The notes: a model not told the origin generated them from the letters alone. A DNA stretch of 64,000 bases from Microvirga sp. Mcv34 (GCF_024519725.1 NZ_JALJRK010000016.1:32477-96476); one strand, 5' to 3'. Numbered from the stretch's first letter, positions 25,742-34,566 are shown. A program made the numbers and translations.

Positions 25742-26494
25742 ATGAGCATCGACATCACCGATCTGCGAGGCTTCTACGCCAGTCCGCTGGGAGCCGTGAC
25801 GCGCCGGTTCGTCGGACGCGCCATCGACCGGTTCTGGGGACCGCTCACGGGCCTGCGCGTGCTCGGCCTCGGCTATGCGCCGCCCTATCTCTCCGCCGTG
25901 AAGGGCGACAGCGAGCGGACCCTGGCCTTCATGCCGGCGAACCAGGGCGTGGTGAACTGGCCCAGAAGCGGCGCCTCGGCGTCGGCGCTCGTCGATCCGC
26001 TGATGATGCCCCTGCCCGATGCCTCCATCGACCGCGTACTCGTGGTCCATGCCCTGGAAACGGTGGAGAGCCCGACCGAGCTCCTGCACGAGATCTGGCG
26101 TATCCTCACCCCCGGCGGACGGATCATCCTGGTGGCCCCCAACCGTCGTGGCCTGTGGGCGCGCATGGACACGACCCCCTTCGGCTACGGGCAGCCTTAC
26201 AGCCGCTCGCAGCTCAAGAGCCTGATGCGCCAGACCTGGTTCTCCCCCGAAGGCTGGGCCGAAACCCTCTACGTCCCCCCCTTGCGCAACCGCCTCCTGC
26301 TCCAGAGCGCCCAAGCCTGGGAACGGGTCGGCGCGGGGTTCTCGCTGCCCTTCGCGGGCCTGCACATCGTGGAGGCGACGAAGCAGCTCTACCGGCCCGG
26401 AGCCGTCCATGCGGTGCGCCGCTCCCGGCGCCTCTCGCCCGTTTTCGTCCCGGCTCCGGCCGCTCCGGCCTCCCGAATGACGCCGCTGTCTTGA
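25742..26494 (+). CDS. Class I SAM-dependent methyltransferase
   Basis: A 250-residue methyltransferase beginning with a helix (DLRGFYASPLGAVTRRFVGRAID), then the weakly conserved SAM loop VLGLGYAPPYL and the strand VHALETVESPTELLHEIWRILTPGGRIILVAPNRRGLWAR. This arrangement, divergent from gloB, is conserved in the order, and these proteins are sometimes linked to the glyoxalase locus, but their substrate is unknown. The SAM loop lacks the classical GxGxG, having GLGYAPP instead. Two palindromic repeat elements follow the stop. Confidence 0.85.
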   Translation: MSIDITDLRGFYASPLGAVTRRFVGRAIDRFWGPLTGLRVLGLGYAPPYLSAVKGDSERTLAFMPANQGVVNWPRSGASASALVDPLMMPLPDASIDRVLVVHALETVESPTELLHEIWRILTPGGRIILVAPNRRGLWARMDTTPFGYGQPYSRSQLKSLMRQTWFSPEGWAETLYVPPLRNRLLLQSAQAWERVGAGFSLPFAGLHIVEATKQLYRPGAVHAVRRSRRLSPVFVPAPAAPASRMTPLS

Positions 26495-26523
26495 TTCCGC
26501 CGGGTTTTACGGGAGTAAGTCCA

Positions 26524-26633
26524 GCGCATCGTGCGGAAAAGTGGCCCCGGTTTTCCGACCTTGACGATGCGCGATTTAAAAACTGAGCATCGAATGGGTC
26601 CCAAAAGTGGGCCCACTTTTGGGTCCGATGCTC
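26524..26633. repeat. Extragenic double-palindrome element, copy A
   Basis: A 110-base element of two consecutive hairpins. The first is bounded by GCGCATCGT and ACGATGCGC, with inner arms CGGAAAA and TTTTCCG. The second is bounded by GAGCATCG and CGATGCTC and has at its centre the perfect 24-base palindrome made of CCCAAAAGTGGG and its complement. It begins 30 bases after the methyltransferase stop. Confidence 0.9.
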
Positions 26634-26723
26634 CAGGCTCAACTTGACTTGAGTCCTCCAAAACGCCAGTGTCCGGCCCGCTTCGGCAGGGCTATCCGGT
26701 CACGCCGGCCTTCATGTTCGTTG

Positions 26724-26833
26724 GAGCATCGTGCGGAAAAGTGGTCCCGGTTTTCTGCCTGAACGATGCTCTCATAAAGGAGAAAGCATCGGGTTAGTCC
26801 CAAAAGTGCAAATCCACTTTTGGGCCCGATGCT
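26724..26833. repeat. Extragenic double-palindrome element, copy B
   Basis: Same plan and orientation as copy A, also 110 bases: GAGCATCGTGCGGAAAAGTG opens it, GAACGATGCTC closes the first hairpin, and CCCAAAAGTG / CCACTTTTGGG form the second hairpin, which ends GATGCT at 26833. It ends 10 bases before the accA ATG, so it forms the accA leader. Confidence 0.9.
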
Positions 26834-26843
26834 ATAGAGTCTG

Positions 26844-27797
26844 ATGCGCAGTTATCTCGATTTCGAAAAGCCCGTCGCCGAGCTGGAAGCCAAGGTCGAG
26901 GAGCTCCGGGCCCTCGGTGAGAACCGGGACGCCGTCTCCATCACCGACGACATCTCGCGCCTGGAGGTCAAGGCCGCCGATGCCTTGAAGGAGCTCTATG
27001 CCAAGCTTACGCCCTGGCAGAAGACCCTGGTCGCGCGCCATCCCCAGCGCCCGCATTTCATCGATTACTGCGCCGGACTCATCACCGAGTTCACCCCGCT
27101 CGCCGGGGACCGCAAGTTCGCCGAGGACGAGGCCATCGTCGGCGGCTTCGGCCGCTTCCGCGGCCAGCCGGTCTGCGTGATGGGGCAGGAGAAGGGCCAC
27201 AACACCGAAACCCGTATCCGGCACAATTTCGGCATGGCCCGCCCCGAGGGCTATCGCAAGGCCGTGCGCCTGATGGAAATGGCCGACCGGTTCGGGTTGC
27301 CCGTCCTCTCCTTCGTGGACACCGCCGGAGCCTATCCCGGCATCGAGGCGGAAGAGCGCGGTCAGGCCGAAGCCATCGCCCGCTCGACCGAGATGCAGCT
27401 GGCGCTCGGCGTGCCGAACGTCTCCCTCGTGATCGGCGAAGGTGGTTCGGGCGGCGCCATCGCCATCGCGACGGCCAACAAAGTGCTGATGCTGGAGCAC
27501 GCCATCTACAGCGTGATCTCTCCGGAAGGCGCGGCCTCGATCCTCTGGCGCGACGCCGCCCGGGCCCAGGACGCGGCCACCAACATGAAGATCACGGCCC
27601 AGGACCTCCTGCGTCTCGGCATCATCGACGGCATCGTCACGGAACCCGTGGGCGGCGCCCACCGGGACCCGGAGGCGACCATCCAGGCCGCCGGCAACGC
27701 CATCGAGGAAGCCCTGCAGGACCTCGGCAACATGGGTCCGGCCGAGATCCGCGACCATCGCGCCGAGAAGTTCCTCAATATCGGCCGCAAGCTCTAA
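26844..27797 (+). CDS. accA: Acetyl-CoA carboxylase carboxyltransferase subunit alpha
   Basis: A 317-residue subunit that with AccD transfers carboxyl from biotin to acetyl-CoA, giving malonyl-CoA for fatty acid synthesis. The start [21 protein letters not shown] is the family's, as are [60 protein letters not shown] and [13 protein letters not shown]. No clear ribosome site precedes the ATG: a palindromic repeat element ends 10 bases upstream, leaving only TATAGAGTCTG. The gene has its own terminator. Confidence 0.97.
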   Translation: MRSYLDFEKPVAELEAKVEELRALGENRDAVSITDDISRLEVKAADALKELYAKLTPWQKTLVARHPQRPHFIDYCAGLITEFTPLAGDRKFAEDEAIVGGFGRFRGQPVCVMGQEKGHNTETRIRHNFGMARPEGYRKAVRLMEMADRFGLPVLSFVDTAGAYPGIEAEERGQAEAIARSTEMQLALGVPNVSLVIGEGGSGGAIAIATANKVLMLEHAIYSVISPEGAASILWRDAARAQDAATNMKITAQDLLRLGIIDGIVTEPVGGAHRDPEATIQAAGNAIEEALQDLGNMGPAEIRDHRAEKFLNIGRKL

Positions 27798-27818
27798 GTC
27801 GACTCGTTCGATTTCTTG

Positions 27819-27847
27819 CCCGCCCGCCATCTCGGGCGGGTTCCTCT
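27819..27847 (+). terminator. Terminator of accA
   Basis: CCCGCCCG and CGGGCGGG make an 8-bp stem around CCATCT, followed by TTCCTCTT. It begins 21 bases after the accA stop. Confidence 0.75.
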
Positions 27848-28054
27848 TGCGGCTCTCCATTACCCCGGAAGAGACATGCACCCCTCCGATGAGCGGTGCT
27901 GAAGCCCGTTTCAGCCCGATCTTTTACCTTCGATTCAGCATAACTCCGTTACGGCCCCGCTTGCAGTAATGACCAGTTAAGGCTAACGATTTAGGGGTTA
28001 AAGGGGAACTGAACGGCACAGACGTCGGGCAGATCAAAAATTGCGGGGTCCCCC

Positions 28055-29341
28055 ATGATGAAGCGTTTTGCATTGGCCGCGAGCCTGGTGCTCGCGCTTG
28101 CCGCCTGTCAGGACGACCAGCTTTCCCGTGGGTCCACACGACATCTCGTCCCGATTCCGCCGGCCACGATGGCGTTGATGTCCACGAAGGGCATGTCGAA
28201 GGACGATCCTATCCTGGTCCGGGCCTATAAGAAGGAATCGGAACTGGAGGTCTGGAAGCGCGGCTCCAACGGGAAATACGCGCTCCTCAAGACCTATCCC
28301 ATCTGTCGCTGGTCAGGCCAGCTCGGGCCCAAGACCCGCGAAGGCGACCGTCAGGTGCCGGAAGGCTTCTACTCGGTCACCCCGGCCCAGATGAACCCGA
28401 ACTCGGCCTATTACCTGTCGTTCGATACGGGCTACCCGAACGCCTACGACCGGTCCTTCGGCCGTAACGGCGGCGACATCATGGTCCATGGCGCGTGCTC
28501 CTCGCGGGGCTGCTTCGCCATGACGGACCAGAACATCGCCGAGATCTATGCCATCGCCCGCGAGGCTCTCGGCGCCGGTCAGCGCAGCTTCCAGTTCCAG
28601 TCCTATCCGTTCCGGATGACGGCCGAGAACCTGGCCAAGCACCGCCTCGACCCGAATATCGGCTTCTGGAAGAACCTGAAGGAAGGCTCCGACACCTTCG
28701 ACGTGTCGAAGGAAGAGCTACGCGTGGCCGTCGCCAATCACCGCTACCTCTTCAACGCGGATGAAAGCACGGTCGCCGCCGTGGCGCAGAAGCAGCGTCA
28801 TGACGAGCAGCAGGTGGCCGAGCTGGTCGCCAAGGGCGAGAAGCCGATCAAGCTCGTCTACAACGACGGCGATACGCACGAATCCTTCCGCGCCGCCCTG
28901 GCCAGCGCGTCGGGCGTATCCGACAGCAAGCTCGGTTTCGTGAGCCGCACCGAAGGTATTTCCTCGGGCCCGCAGCAGATCGCTCTCGACGACAGCGGCC
29001 GCGAGAAGATCGACACGCCGTCGACCGCGCTCGCCTTCGCGTCCATGAAGGAGGTTCCTGCCGCGCAGCCTGAGCCCCGCCAGGCGGCAAGCCGTGTGGC
29101 GGTAACCCAGCAGACCGCGCCGATTGCAGCCGCTGCCGCGGCGTCCTCCTCGCAGGAGACGCCCTTCTACAAGAAGATGTTCAGCGGCATGACCGACCTG
29201 TTCAGCACCTCGGACGCGCAGCCCGTGGCCGAGACGGTCCAGGTCGCTCCGGCTCCCGTGAAGGCGGGCCCGGCTGTGAAGGCCGTGCCGCAGAAGCGGG
29301 CGCAGGGCTCCACGGGAGTCAATGTGGCGGCTGCCAACTGA
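28055..29341 (+). CDS. L,D-transpeptidase (YkuD domain), lipoprotein
   Basis: A 428-residue envelope protein. The N-terminus is a lipoprotein signal with lipobox LAAC (Cys18). The YkuD catalytic domain at about residues 50-215 resembles YafK: it has DRQVPEGFY, the catalytic pair His145 and Cys153 in VHGACSSRGCFAM, and FWKNLKEG. YafK/DpaA enzymes act on Braun-lipoprotein links or make 3-3 cross-links in the cell wall. After residue 230 follows a 200-residue Ala/Pro/Gln-rich, probably disordered tail that E. coli YafK lacks. A second ATG at 28058 is equally possible. A strong terminator follows. Confidence 0.9.
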   Translation: MMKRFALAASLVLALAACQDDQLSRGSTRHLVPIPPATMALMSTKGMSKDDPILVRAYKKESELEVWKRGSNGKYALLKTYPICRWSGQLGPKTREGDRQVPEGFYSVTPAQMNPNSAYYLSFDTGYPNAYDRSFGRNGGDIMVHGACSSRGCFAMTDQNIAEIYAIAREALGAGQRSFQFQSYPFRMTAENLAKHRLDPNIGFWKNLKEGSDTFDVSKEELRVAVANHRYLFNADESTVAAVAQKQRHDEQQVAELVAKGEKPIKLVYNDGDTHESFRAALASASGVSDSKLGFVSRTEGISSGPQQIALDDSGREKIDTPSTALAFASMKEVPAAQPEPRQAASRVAVTQQTAPIAAAAAASSSQETPFYKKMFSGMTDLFSTSDAQPVAETVQVAPAPVKAGPAVKAVPQKRAQGSTGVNVAAAN

Positions 29342-29367
29342 ACCGTTTCCCTAAAAGCATACGACGC

Positions 29368-29397
29368 AAAAGCCCGCCTCACCGGCGGGCTTTTTTG
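29368..29397 (+). terminator. Terminator of the L,D-transpeptidase gene
   Basis: AAAAGCCCGCC (29368-29378) and GGCGGGCTTTT (29384-29394) pair around TCACC, followed by more T. Confidence 0.93.
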
Positions 29398-29419
29398 TTG
29401 CAGCGGCCGGTGTGGCGGC

Positions 29420-29449
29420 AGCAAAAAGCCCGGCATGAGAGCCGGGCTT
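29420..29449 (-). terminator. Terminator of the cheY-cheZ operon
   Basis: On the minus strand AAGCCCGGC, loop TCTCAT, GCCGGGCTT are followed by TTTGCTGCC. The flank GCAGCAAAAAGCCCGGC recurs at two other minus-strand gene ends in this window. Confidence 0.85.
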
Positions 29450-29475
29450 CGATGGTTTTTACGGCACAGGTCCGA

Positions 29476-30183
29476 TCAGCCGAACAAGGCGTCGATGGCA
29501 TCCTGGGAGGTGCGGTTCGGATCGCCGTCGAGGGCCGGTCCGTTCAGCAGGGCATCATCCCCTTCCCGTCCTGGCATCTGGAAGGCGTCCACGTCGTTGA
29601 AGCTTTCGAGGCCGCCCCAGATATGAGCCATCTGGGTCACTCGCTCCTCGATGAACTTCATCGAACCGACGACCTTGCTGATGCGCTGGCCGGTAATATC
29701 CTGGAAATTGCACGCCTCGAAGATCGTGATGACCTTGTCGGAGATCCGCTGGGCCATCGCGGCGTCCTCGCCGGACAGGTGCGAGGACAGCGTCCCAGAA
29801 ATCTCGTCGATCTCCTCGGCCGCCGCCAGGATGCTGTTGGTGGCCGCTTCCGTGCCGGAAACAACAGCCCCCAGTTCATCCGTGACGCTGGTCACCTGCC
29901 CGCCCGGCGTGTGCGAGTGCAGGGTCGCGATCTCCCGCTTGGTGCGCTGGATCGATTCCGTGATGGCGTCGAGCTCTTCCTTGAGCCTGAGCGCCTCGCG
30001 CAGGTCGGTGCGGATCTGGTCCAGGAGAGCCTTGGAGGCCCCGCTGTTGGGCTCGAGCGCCGCGTGGATGGCCGCCATGCCCCGCATGATCTCCGCATGC
30101 CGCCGGGCGGCGATGCTTTCGCGGGACTGAGCCAGGAGATCCAGGCTCAAGGGGTCGAAAGAGACGGGTGGCGGAAGGCGCAT
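29476..30183 (-). CDS. cheZ: Chemotaxis CheY-phosphate phosphatase CheZ-like
   Basis: A 235-residue helical protein. The CheZ active-site pair is Asp162 and Gln166 in the conserved CNFQDITGQRISKV; the terminal QDAIDALFG matches the C-terminal helix by which CheZ docks on CheY. The middle (about 50-150) is a long helical hairpin. It should speed the dephosphorylation of CheY-P. CheZ-like proteins of this kind occur in several alphaproteobacteria where they pair with one CheY. The start lies five bases after the cheY stop, so both form one operon. Confidence 0.92.
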   Translation of the reverse strand: MRLPPPVSFDPLSLDLLAQSRESIAARRHAEIMRGMAAIHAALEPNSGASKALLDQIRTDLREALRLKEELDAITESIQRTKREIATLHSHTPGGQVTSVTDELGAVVSGTEAATNSILAAAEEIDEISGTLSSHLSGEDAAMAQRISDKVITIFEACNFQDITGQRISKVVGSMKFIEERVTQMAHIWGGLESFNDVDAFQMPGREGDDALLNGPALDGDPNRTSQDAIDALFG

Positions 30184-30188
30184 CGTGG

Positions 30189-30572
30189 CTACTCGCCCAG
30201 CACCGCGGCGATCTTCGAGCGCAGGGTTTCCGCGTTGAAGGGCTTCACGATGTAGTTGTTCACGCCCGCCTGCTTGGCAGCCACCACGTTCTCGGTCTTG
30301 GCCTCGGCGGTGATCATGATGAAGGGGAGGGCATTCAGCTCCGCGTCGGCGCGGACCTTCTGGAGAAGCTCGAACCCGGTCATCGGGGCCATGTTCCAGT
30401 CGGAGATCACGAGCCCGTACTTCTTCTCCTTGAGCTTGCCCAGGGCTTCCGAACCGTCCTTGGCCTCGTCGACGTCGGTGAAGCCGATCTGCTTGAGGAG
30501 GTTGCGGATGATGCGCAGCATCGTTTGGTAATCGTCGACGATGAGCACCGGAAGGGAGGTATTCAATGCCAT
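30189..30572 (-). CDS. cheY: Response regulator CheY
   Basis: A 127-residue single receiver domain. The acidic pocket is Asp13 and Asp14, phosphoacceptor Asp58 is in VISDWNMAPMTG, with Thr88 (IMITAEA) and Lys110 (IVKPF) completing the site. The ISDWNM segment and GF.DVDEAKDGSEAL are very close to enterobacterial CheY. The ATG at 30572 follows directly on a family-like N-terminus; no output domain is present. With cheZ just downstream it likely controls flagellar motor switching. No other che genes are in the window. Confidence 0.95.
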   Translation of the reverse strand: MALNTSLPVLIVDDYQTMLRIIRNLLKQIGFTDVDEAKDGSEALGKLKEKKYGLVISDWNMAPMTGFELLQKVRADAELNALPFIMITAEAKTENVVAAKQAGVNNYIVKPFNAETLRSKIAAVLGE

Positions 30573-30699
30573 GATGTTTCGGCCCGAACTGAGAAAGGGT
30601 TGCGGATCGGGCCCTTCGGCAGGACCCTGTTCCAAAAAGGGTTGATGTGTCCCTGCCTTATTCACGACGATGCTTGCCTCAAGCTGACCTCAGGACGGC

Positions 30700-30731
30700 A
30701 GCAAAAAGCCCGGCGCGGTGGCCGGGCTTTC
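30700..30731 (-). terminator. Terminator of the ABC-F gene
   Basis: AAAGCCCGGC (30705-30714) and GCCGGGCTTT (30721-30730) pair around a six-base loop; on the minus strand TTGCTGCC follows the T-run. Same flank as the cheZ and secA terminators. Confidence 0.88.
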
Positions 30732-30753
30732 CGTTGATCAATTGGAGACCGTC

Positions 30754-32376
30754 TCAGTGGCGCAGGCCCGGGGCTTCCTGGCCGGTGCGCGCCACGTATT
30801 CGGTATAGCCGCCGCCATATTGGTGAATGCCGTCCGGGGTGAGCTCGAGAACCCGGTTGGACAGGGCGGCCAGGAAGTGGCGGTCGTGGGAGACGAAGAG
30901 CATGGTGCCCTCGTATTTCGACAGGGCCTCGATCAGCATCTCCTTCGTGGCCATGTCGAGATGGTTCGTGGGCTCGTCGAGCACCAGGAAGTTCGGCGGG
31001 TCGTAGAGCATCTTGGCCATGACGAGGCGCGCCTTCTCGCCGCCCGAGAGCACGCGGCACTTCTTCTCCGCGTCGTCGCCGGAGAAGCCGAAGCAGCCGG
31101 CGAGCGTGCGAAGGGAGCCCTGCCCGGCCTGCGGGAACGATTCTTCCAGGAACTCGAACACCGTGCGGTCGCCTTCCAGCACCTCCATGGCGTGCTGGGC
31201 GAAATAGCCCATCTTCACGCTCGCGCCGATCGTGACCGACCCATCATCCGGGGACGCCGAGCCCGCGACCAGCTTCAGCAGGGTCGACTTGCCGGCGCCG
31301 TTGACGCCCATGACGCACCAGCGCTCCTTGCGGCGCACGGCGAAATCCAGCCCCTCATAGATGCTGCGGCTGCCATAGCGCTTGTGCACGCCCTTCAGGC
31401 TCACCACGTCGTCTCCCGAGCGCGGAGCGGGCAGGAACTCGAAGGCTACCGCCTGACGGCGCTTCGGCGGCTCGACCCGGTCGATCTTCTCCAGCTTCTT
31501 GACCCGGCTCTGCACCTGGGCCGCGTGGGAGGCGCGCGCCTTGAACCGCTCGATGAACTTGATTTCCTTGGCCAGCATGGCCTGCTGGCGCTCGAACTGG
31601 GCCTGCTGCTGCTTCTCGTTGAGTGCCCGCTGCTGCTCATAGAACTCGTAATCGCCCGAATAGGTGGTGAGCGAACCGCCGTCGATCTCCATGATCTTGT
31701 TGACGATGCGGTTCATGAAGGCGCGGTCATGGGAGGTCATGAGCAGCGCGCCGTCATAACCCTTCAAGAACTCCTCCAGCCAGATGATACTCTCGAGGTC
31801 CAGGTGGTTGCTCGGCTCGTCGAGGAGCATCACGTCCGGTCGCATCAGAAGGATGCGGCCGAGCGCGACGCGCATCTTCCAGCCGCCGGACAGGGCGCCC
31901 ACATCGCCATCCATCATCTCCTGGCTGAAACCCAGCCCGGCCAGAACCTCACGCGCGCGTCCTTCAAGGGAATAGCCGTCCAGTTCCTCGTACCGCGCCT
32001 GGACCTCACCATAACGCTCGATGATCGCCTCGAGGTCGCCCGCTTTGTCCGGGTCCACCATGGCGGCTTCCAGCTCCCGCAACTCGGCCGCCACGGCGCT
32101 GACGGGGCCTGCCCCCTCCATCACCTCGGCCACGGCGCTGCGGCCGGCCATCTCACCGACATCCTGGCTGAAATAGCCGATGGTCACGCCGCGATCGACG
32201 GAAACCTGTCCCTCGTCGGGCTGCTCCTCCTTGTTGATCATCCGGAAGAGCGTCGTCTTGCCCGCGCCGTTGGGACCCACGAGGCCGATCTTCTCGCCCT
32301 TCTGGAGCGTCCCGGAGGCCTCGATGAAGAGGATCCTGTGGCTGTTCTGCTTGCTGATGTTCTCGACGCGTATCAT
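30754..32376 (-). CDS. ABC-F family ATPase (YbiT-like)
   Basis: A 540-residue soluble protein with two ABC domains. The first has GPNGAGKTT, signature LSGGWKMRVAL and Walker B VMLLDEPSNHLD; the second has GVNGAGKST, LSGGEKARLVMAK and FLVLDEPTNHLD. Between them (about residues 245-320) is the Gln/Lys-rich P-site tRNA-interaction linker. There are no membrane helices. ABC-F proteins act on the ribosome to relieve stalls; sequence details look like YbiT rather than EttA or Uup. The start is placed at MIRVENISKQ; copy C of the palindromic repeat ends its leader 16 bases upstream. Confidence 0.93.
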   Translation of the reverse strand: MIRVENISKQNSHRILFIEASGTLQKGEKIGLVGPNGAGKTTLFRMINKEEQPDEGQVSVDRGVTIGYFSQDVGEMAGRSAVAEVMEGAGPVSAVAAELRELEAAMVDPDKAGDLEAIIERYGEVQARYEELDGYSLEGRAREVLAGLGFSQEMMDGDVGALSGGWKMRVALGRILLMRPDVMLLDEPSNHLDLESIIWLEEFLKGYDGALLMTSHDRAFMNRIVNKIMEIDGGSLTTYSGDYEFYEQQRALNEKQQQAQFERQQAMLAKEIKFIERFKARASHAAQVQSRVKKLEKIDRVEPPKRRQAVAFEFLPAPRSGDDVVSLKGVHKRYGSRSIYEGLDFAVRRKERWCVMGVNGAGKSTLLKLVAGSASPDDGSVTIGASVKMGYFAQHAMEVLEGDRTVFEFLEESFPQAGQGSLRTLAGCFGFSGDDAEKKCRVLSGGEKARLVMAKMLYDPPNFLVLDEPTNHLDMATKEMLIEALSKYEGTMLFVSHDRHFLAALSNRVLELTPDGIHQYGGGYTEYVARTGQEAPGLRH

Positions 32377-32391
32377 GAATCGTGAGGCCTG

Positions 32392-32504
32392 GCGCATCGT
32401 GCAAGGTCGGGGTCCGGTTTTCCGCCCCGAACGATGCGCGCTTCAAAGGGGAAAGAGCATCGACTGGGATCCGGAAGCGAAATCCGCTTTCGTCGCCGAT
32501 GCTC
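32392..32504. repeat. Extragenic double-palindrome element, copy C
   Basis: A 113-base element with the plan of copies A and B: GCGCATCGT / ACGATGCGC bound the first hairpin and GAGCATCG / CGATGCTC the second. The inner arms differ from A and B (TCGGGGT / CCCCGA, and GGAAGCG / CGCTTTC) but still pair, which indicates that structure rather than sequence is kept. It lies in the leader of the ABC-F gene. Confidence 0.85.
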
Positions 32505-32675
32505 GGGAGAGGTTTCGACGGCCTTATGGCATGGCTCGCGCCCGGGGGCGAGCACCCACATGCGGGCAAAATGTCAGGGGCTATATTGGGCGCTCGAGCC
32601 GAATAGCTGCGTCTAATCCCCTTTTCCAATGGCCTTGGGCCGTGCGCGGGAACATCCTGTGCGGGAGGAGAAAGG

Positions 32676-33125
32676 ATGGTCGAGATGCGAAAGACCGTCA
32701 TTGCTGCAGCCACCGTGCTGATCGCCAGCGGGCTCGGAGTGCTCGCCCAATCCAACGACCCGGTCGCCCAGCGCCAGAGCTTGATGAAGAACAATCAGGA
32801 ACAGGTCCGCGCGCTCACCGGCATGGCCCGAGGGCAGGTTCCGTTCAATGCGGCCACCGCCCAGGCGGCCTTCCAGCGGATCGCGCAGAACGCGCAGCAG
32901 ATTCCCGGCCTGTTCCCACCGGGCTCGAACCGCGGCAAGACCGAGGCGCTGCCCACCGTCTGGGAACGCAAGGCAGATTTCGACGCTCGTGCGGCCAAGC
33001 TCGAACAGGACGCCAAGGCGGCCGAGGCAGGTCTCACGGATCAGGCCGGCCTGCAGGCTGCGGTTCAGCGGGTCGGCCAGAACTGCGGCGGTTGTCACGA
33101 ATCCTATCGCCGCAAGGAAAGCTGA
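32676..33125 (+). CDS. Cytochrome c556 (c-prime family)
   Basis: A 149-residue periplasmic cytochrome. A signal peptide (RKTVIAAATVLIASGLGVLA) is followed by a four-helix-bundle protein with one heme c site, CGGCH, twelve residues from the C-terminus (QNCGGCHESYRRKES). In this family the axial Met or its absence lies in the first helix; SLMKNNQEQV provides a Met at about residue 37, so a six-coordinate, electron-transferring form is likely. The ATG at 32676 has GGAGG seven bases upstream. Its partner is unknown; it is followed by a DUF1194 gene in the same direction. Confidence 0.93.
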   Translation: MVEMRKTVIAAATVLIASGLGVLAQSNDPVAQRQSLMKNNQEQVRALTGMARGQVPFNAATAQAAFQRIAQNAQQIPGLFPPGSNRGKTEALPTVWERKADFDARAAKLEQDAKAAEAGLTDQAGLQAAVQRVGQNCGGCHESYRRKES

Positions 33126-33189
33126 CGTCATATTGTAAGTCCTTTGGTCCTCCGCGGCCGAAGGGGTTGAACATCGAAGGGAGATCGCC

Positions 33190-34032
33190 ATGCGGTGTCC
33201 CAAGGCTTCATGGCTGCTCCCCGCTTTCGTGGCGGGACTTCTGACCGTCGCCCCCGCCTGGCAGCGGGCGCCCGACGAGGTCGATCTCGCACTCGTGCTG
33301 GCCGTGGACATCTCCACGTCCATGGACCCGGACGAGCAGGCCCTGCAGCGGCAAGGCTATGTGGAAGCTTTTCGCGCGGGGACGGTGCACCAGGCTATCC
33401 ATAGCGGTATGCTAGGGCGCATCGCCGTCACCTATGTGGAATGGGCCGGGGCGCACCCGCGCGTCCAGAACGTCGTGGTGCCCTGGACTGTGCTGGAAGG
33501 GCCGGCGGACAGCCTCGCCTTCGCCGAACGGCTGGCCCGCGCGCCCATCCGCCGCGAGGCCGGAACCTCGATTGCCGAGGCCGTCGATTTCAGCCTGGCG
33601 CTTTTCGCCCTTGGTCCCTTCCGGCCCGCCCGGCGCGTAATCGATCTTTCGGGCGACGGGTCGAACAACCAGGGCCCCCTGGTTACGGAGGCGCGGGACA
33701 GGGCCGTCGCTCGCGGCGTCACGATCAACGGCCTTCCCATAATGCTTCATCCGACCGAGCGGCGGGAGGACGCGATGCTGGACGCCTATTACCGCGACTG
33801 CGTGATCGGCGGCGTGAACGCCTTCATGGTGCCCGTGCGGGACCGGGGGCAGTTCCTGACGGAGACGCGGGCCAAGATCGTCCACGAGATCGCCGGCACG
33901 TCCGAAGCCGCCGGGCGGGTCCAGGCTGCGGGAAGCGCGCCGAAGACGGATTGCGACACGAGCGAGAGCCTGTGGGACGATATCGTCCCCTCACCTCATT
34001 CGCCTGACCACGGTATCGGCCACGAACTGTAG
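33190..34032 (+). CDS. DUF1194 secreted von Willebrand A-like protein
   Basis: A 280-residue protein with a signal peptide (LLPAFVAGLLTVAPAW) and a single vWA-like domain. The MIDAS metal motif DxSxS is present as DISTSM, with the further Asp in SGDGSNNQG. The family occurs in many Hyphomicrobiales and Rhodobacterales, and its role is not known; vWA domains usually bind other proteins through a divalent metal. About 65 bases separate it from the cytochrome c556 gene, with its own GGGAGA ribosome site. Confidence 0.9.
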   Translation: MRCPKASWLLPAFVAGLLTVAPAWQRAPDEVDLALVLAVDISTSMDPDEQALQRQGYVEAFRAGTVHQAIHSGMLGRIAVTYVEWAGAHPRVQNVVVPWTVLEGPADSLAFAERLARAPIRREAGTSIAEAVDFSLALFALGPFRPARRVIDLSGDGSNNQGPLVTEARDRAVARGVTINGLPIMLHPTERREDAMLDAYYRDCVIGGVNAFMVPVRDRGQFLTETRAKIVHEIAGTSEAAGRVQAAGSAPKTDCDTSESLWDDIVPSPHSPDHGIGHEL

Positions 34033-34049
34033 GGAACAGCCCTCGTTCC

Positions 34050-34472
34050 TCACTCGGCCATCGTCTCGCCGGTTCCGCCGACTTCGGCCGGAAAGTCCTT
34101 CAGCTTCGGCAGCCCGTCCCGCATGGGTAGAACCGTCTCGGCATAATTGAGATGAACGGCGGGAACGAAGTCGAGGGTTGGGATGGTCGCGGCGAAGACA
34201 TCGACGAGCCCGATGGTCGGATGGTTGGTCATCAGGTGCCCGCCGCATTTCGAGCAGTATTGCCGCTGGCTGAACGGGGTCTTCTGGAAAGTCGCGAGGT
34301 TCTCGGCGCCGGACGTAACCCGCACGGCCTCCGGCTTCCAAAGGCTGAAGGCATTCACCGGCCCGCCGGACCACGAGCGGCAGGATTGGCAATGGCAATA
34401 GCCCATCGCCTCCGGCGTCCCGCTGACCTCGACCTGGACGTCACCGCAGAAACAGCGTCCGACATGAGACAT
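34050..34472 (-). CDS. GFA-family (CENP-V/glutathione-dependent formaldehyde-activating) protein
   Basis: A 140-residue zinc protein. The zinc ligands are visible as RCFCGDV, YCHCQSCRSWSG and QYCSKCGGH, the GFA fold pattern. Proteins of this family bind zinc and sometimes glutathione; a formaldehyde-glutathione adduct function is established only for Gfa itself, so the specific role is open. A GGAG ribosome site precedes the ATG at 34472. It converges on the DUF1194 gene, 17 bases apart. Confidence 0.88.
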   Translation of the reverse strand: MSHVGRCFCGDVQVEVSGTPEAMGYCHCQSCRSWSGGPVNAFSLWKPEAVRVTSGAENLATFQKTPFSQRQYCSKCGGHLMTNHPTIGLVDVFAATIPTLDFVPAVHLNYAETVLPMRDGLPKLKDFPAEVGGTGETMAE

Positions 34473-34566
34473 AGTTTTCTCCTCCGGTTCGGCAGCGGCC
34501 GCGGCCATTCTAACCCCGGCTGCCTCCGAGATCTGCTGGCGCAACGGAGGTAGGAAGAGACCTTCG

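Larger units (their letters stand above)
26495..26843. other. 349-base intergenic region occupied by repeats
   Basis: Copies A and B of the palindromic element fill 220 of these bases. The 90 bases between them and the 10 bases before accA show no gene. The accA promoter must lie within or between the elements, or accA must be transcribed from further upstream. Confidence 0.6.

Noticed and set aside
30697..30731. Hairpin near 30.7 kb considered as part of the palindromic repeat family
   Set aside because: Its stem and T-run identify it as a terminator; it lacks the GCATCG/CGATGC boxes.
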